Shown here one piece after another: positions 31,665 through 33,140 of a DNA stretch of 33,140 nt; the first letter of the stretch is position 1, and each line of letters opens with the position of its first letter. Below the pieces are notes generated by a model. The model saw only the letters and a program-made list of their open reading frames with translations. It did no database searches and was not told the DNA's origin. This DNA is from a virus: the IMG/VR virus record IMGVR_UViG_3300029911_000100, positions 1-33,140 of that record; one strand, 5' to 3'. Made by a program: the position numbers and the translations under genes.

Positions 31665-32583
31665 TTATCTTACGAATCACAATTACACGAATGTTAGGAT
31701 TAATTTCACGTAAAGCATCCACTGGATTACTCTTTAATTTGTCCAAGACTTTATCTTCAAGAATATCTTTTAAAGAATTAAAGTCAAATTTATTTATTTT
31801 ATGTAAAGGAAGTGATTCTTCTCCAATATTAACATTTTCATTAGCGTTAGTTTCAAATGGAGTCAATAAACCAGCGTAAGGATCTTCCAATTCGTTATCA
31901 TAAAATTTATGTAAACCAGTTCTATGATCGAATATACCTAAAGCTTTAGCTACTAATTCTGGAATATGTGATTCTGATTCTTCCTGCATTTTAAGTAAGT
32001 GAGTCCGTTCTGGAGCATCGCTTTTAAAATATTTCATACGATCGGCAAATGCATGTCCATAATTTTTCTTAAAGTGATCGCCAGCATATCTATATACTGA
32101 ATCATGCAAAGAAGACTGTTTACCTAACGAATGAGCATGATGTAAAATTTCTTTAGCCTTCTCCCTACGTTCCTCTATAGGATATCGTTTATGATTATCA
32201 ATAAATTTGTTTAATTCAATAGATAAAGAATGTAAAGCATCTAAATCATCTTCCTCAGAAGCAGTTTTGGAAAATTCAACTTCTGGTAATTCAAAAGTTT
32301 TATAAGCATCACTAATTCGATCTCTAATTTCAGAAACTTCACGTTCGTCAAATTCATGTGCAAATTTTTCAAAATAAGCATTACTAAACCATGTATGTTC
32401 AGGAGTATGAATTGGAAAATATCTATTAACTCCATCAGAATATGCAAAACAGCCATCTGCTAATTTTTCTAAATTTTCAGAAACAATATTTTCTTCGGCT
32501 ACTTTAATAAATTCTGGCATAGCCTCATTAATTGCTCCAACCCTATATCTTCCTAATTGGTCATGAATGTGATCAGTAAACAT
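31657..32583 (-). CDS. Virion-interior protein with four K-x-A motifs
   Basis: This 308-residue protein has AAGGAT upstream. Its first 110 residues carry the head motif four times (FIKVA, LEKLA, FEKFA and FSKTA), close to the spacing in the head proteins on the other strand. The rest is helical with HHAHSLGK and HKRYPIEERREKAKEIL helices, then an acidic C-terminus. The motif set on the opposite strand, outside the head operon, suggests that this is also packaged and processed, probably with the portal. It might be a minor head or core protein. Function unknown. Confidence 0.62.
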   Translation of the reverse strand: MFTDHIHDQLGRYRVGAINEAMPEFIKVAEENIVSENLEKLADGCFAYSDGVNRYFPIHTPEHTWFSNAYFEKFAHEFDEREVSEIRDRISDAYKTFELPEVEFSKTASEEDDLDALHSLSIELNKFIDNHKRYPIEERREKAKEILHHAHSLGKQSSLHDSVYRYAGDHFKKNYGHAFADRMKYFKSDAPERTHLLKMQEESESHIPELVAKALGIFDHRTGLHKFYDNELEDPYAGLLTPFETNANENVNIGEESLPLHKINKFDFNSLKDILEDKVLDKLKSNPVDALREINPNIRVIVIRKINE

Positions 32584-32595
32584 TTTAATTATCCT

Positions 32596-33140
32596 TTATA
32601 AAGAAACTATAGCTAAATCAAAACCATCATAAATTGGACTATTGTATTGATTGGTATTTGTAGTATCTAATTTAACACTAATAAGATCACCTGCATTAAT
32701 ACTCACTGGTGTACAAACTTGAATTCTAGGTTCTAATGTCATATTGGTATTATCAGTATCTATTGATATCTGTGTGGATTGTATAGTAATAGAATTAACT
32801 TGTAAACTTACCTTAATAGTTAAAAGTCCATTATAATGTTTAGATAAATTAATTCCTACACTACCAAAAGCTATACCCAAAAAACCTTTAACTGCTACAA
32901 AACCATTAGACGTAATAGTAATGTAATTACTAGAATTAGCACTTTTAGCTATAGTTCCATCTAAATATATAGTACTATTTGTTACTCTAGTATAAAACTT
33001 ATCTGTAGCAGTAGCAATAGCATTTGTTACATAATTTACATTTACAATATTATCGCCATTAGAAACTATACCATCATATCTAACATCTGTATTAGCGCCA
33101 AATGCCCATGTTAAATAATTAAAAGTATATGAATATTCAG
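32596..33140 (-). CDS. Partial beta-rich protein (N-terminus beyond right edge)
   Basis: The minus-strand frame is open from the right edge to TAA at 32596-32598, about 180 residues. The apparent TTG start at 32880 is not needed, as the frame continues upstream to the window end. The visible part is Thr/Asn/Ser-rich beta sequence (YVTNAIATATDKFY, GINLSKHYNGLLTIKVSL, SINAGDLISVKLDTTN), without cysteines beyond one. This is the composition of tail fibre, baseplate or head-fibre proteins. No family named. Confidence 0.55.
   Translation of the reverse strand, partial: EYSYTFNYLTWAFGANTDVRYDGIVSNGDNIVNVNYVTNAIATATDKFYTRVTNSTIYLDGTIAKSANSSNYITITSNGFVAVKGFLGIAFGSVGINLSKHYNGLLTIKVSLQVNSITIQSTQISIDTDNTNMTLEPRIQVCTPVSINAGDLISVKLDTTNTNQYNSPIYDGFDLAIVSL

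Noticed and set aside
32596-32880. A complete 94-residue gene starting at TTG 32880
   Set aside because: The frame is open from there to the window edge and the TTG has no convincing ribosome site, so I treat it as the 3' part of a larger gene.
1-33140. CRISPR arrays, tRNA or rRNA genes, insertion sequences
   Set aside because: No regularly spaced repeats, cloverleaf-like stretches, rRNA-like sequence or transposase frames were seen by eye; a tRNA scan would be needed to exclude a degenerate tRNA.

Overview
This window is a continuous, gene-dense segment of an AT-rich tailed bacteriophage with a contractile tail. It has a large terminase, HK97-fold-like capsid protein, capsid maturation protease, portal, tail tube and tail sheath, together with a phage replication and recombination block. 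Most genes have a recognisable GGAG/AAGGA ribosome binding site, so the host uses Shine-Dalgarno initiation; nothing here identifies the host further. No integrase, repressor, tRNA or CRISPR array was seen. No stretch over 300 bases lacks a gene.

There are three transcription blocks. (1) 1-12533, minus strand: an HNH endonuclease, a strongly expressed-looking gene of unknown function with its own promoter and terminator, then a tightly packed replication/recombination operon. That operon reads RecU/VRR-NUC-like nuclease, SNF2-like helicase, giant primase-helicase, Rad50/SbcC-like ATPase, two very small genes, a membrane-anchored lytic transglycosylase, a RecD2-like helicase, a phiC31-gp3-like zinc protein and a partial gene at the left edge. 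(2) 12575-23165, plus strand: large terminase, a string of acidic or Gly/Ala-rich virion-interior proteins, the prohead protease with a long C-terminal extension, scaffold-like proteins, a decoration-like protein, the major capsid protein and connector candidates. (3) 23207-33140, minus strand: a self-contained 63-residue membrane-protein cassette, then (in transcription order from the right edge) a partial beta-rich protein, virion-interior proteins, portal, neck/tail completion candidates, a sheath split over two genes, and the tube. Blocks 1 and 2 diverge across a 41-bp gap holding a perfect 12-bp palindrome. Blocks 2 and 3 converge on a pair of intrinsic terminators.

The most striking unexplained signal is a short peptide pattern, hydrophobic-x-Lys-x-Ala (LEKVA, VEKTA, LTKVA, FIKTA and similar). 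It recurs more than 35 times, and in the virion-type proteins: nine copies in each of two head proteins, several in the protease, scaffold candidates and a portal-linked protein, one near the N-terminus of the capsid protein, and as the very N-terminus (MSLIKLA or MSIVKLA) of four small proteins. I did not see this concentration in the replication proteins. By analogy with T4, whose protease cuts capsid, scaffold and N-terminally tagged internal proteins at a short consensus, I infer that this is the maturation-protease cleavage and capsid-entry code of this phage. Several tagged proteins also carry glycine-zipper-like hydrophobic segments with basic tails, suggesting packaged proteins that are ejected and act at membranes. 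Other points of interest are the split sheath, a repeated TTGTTATAATAT promoter core, zinc ribbons in four virion proteins, and the portal lying on the tail strand rather than with the terminase and capsid genes.
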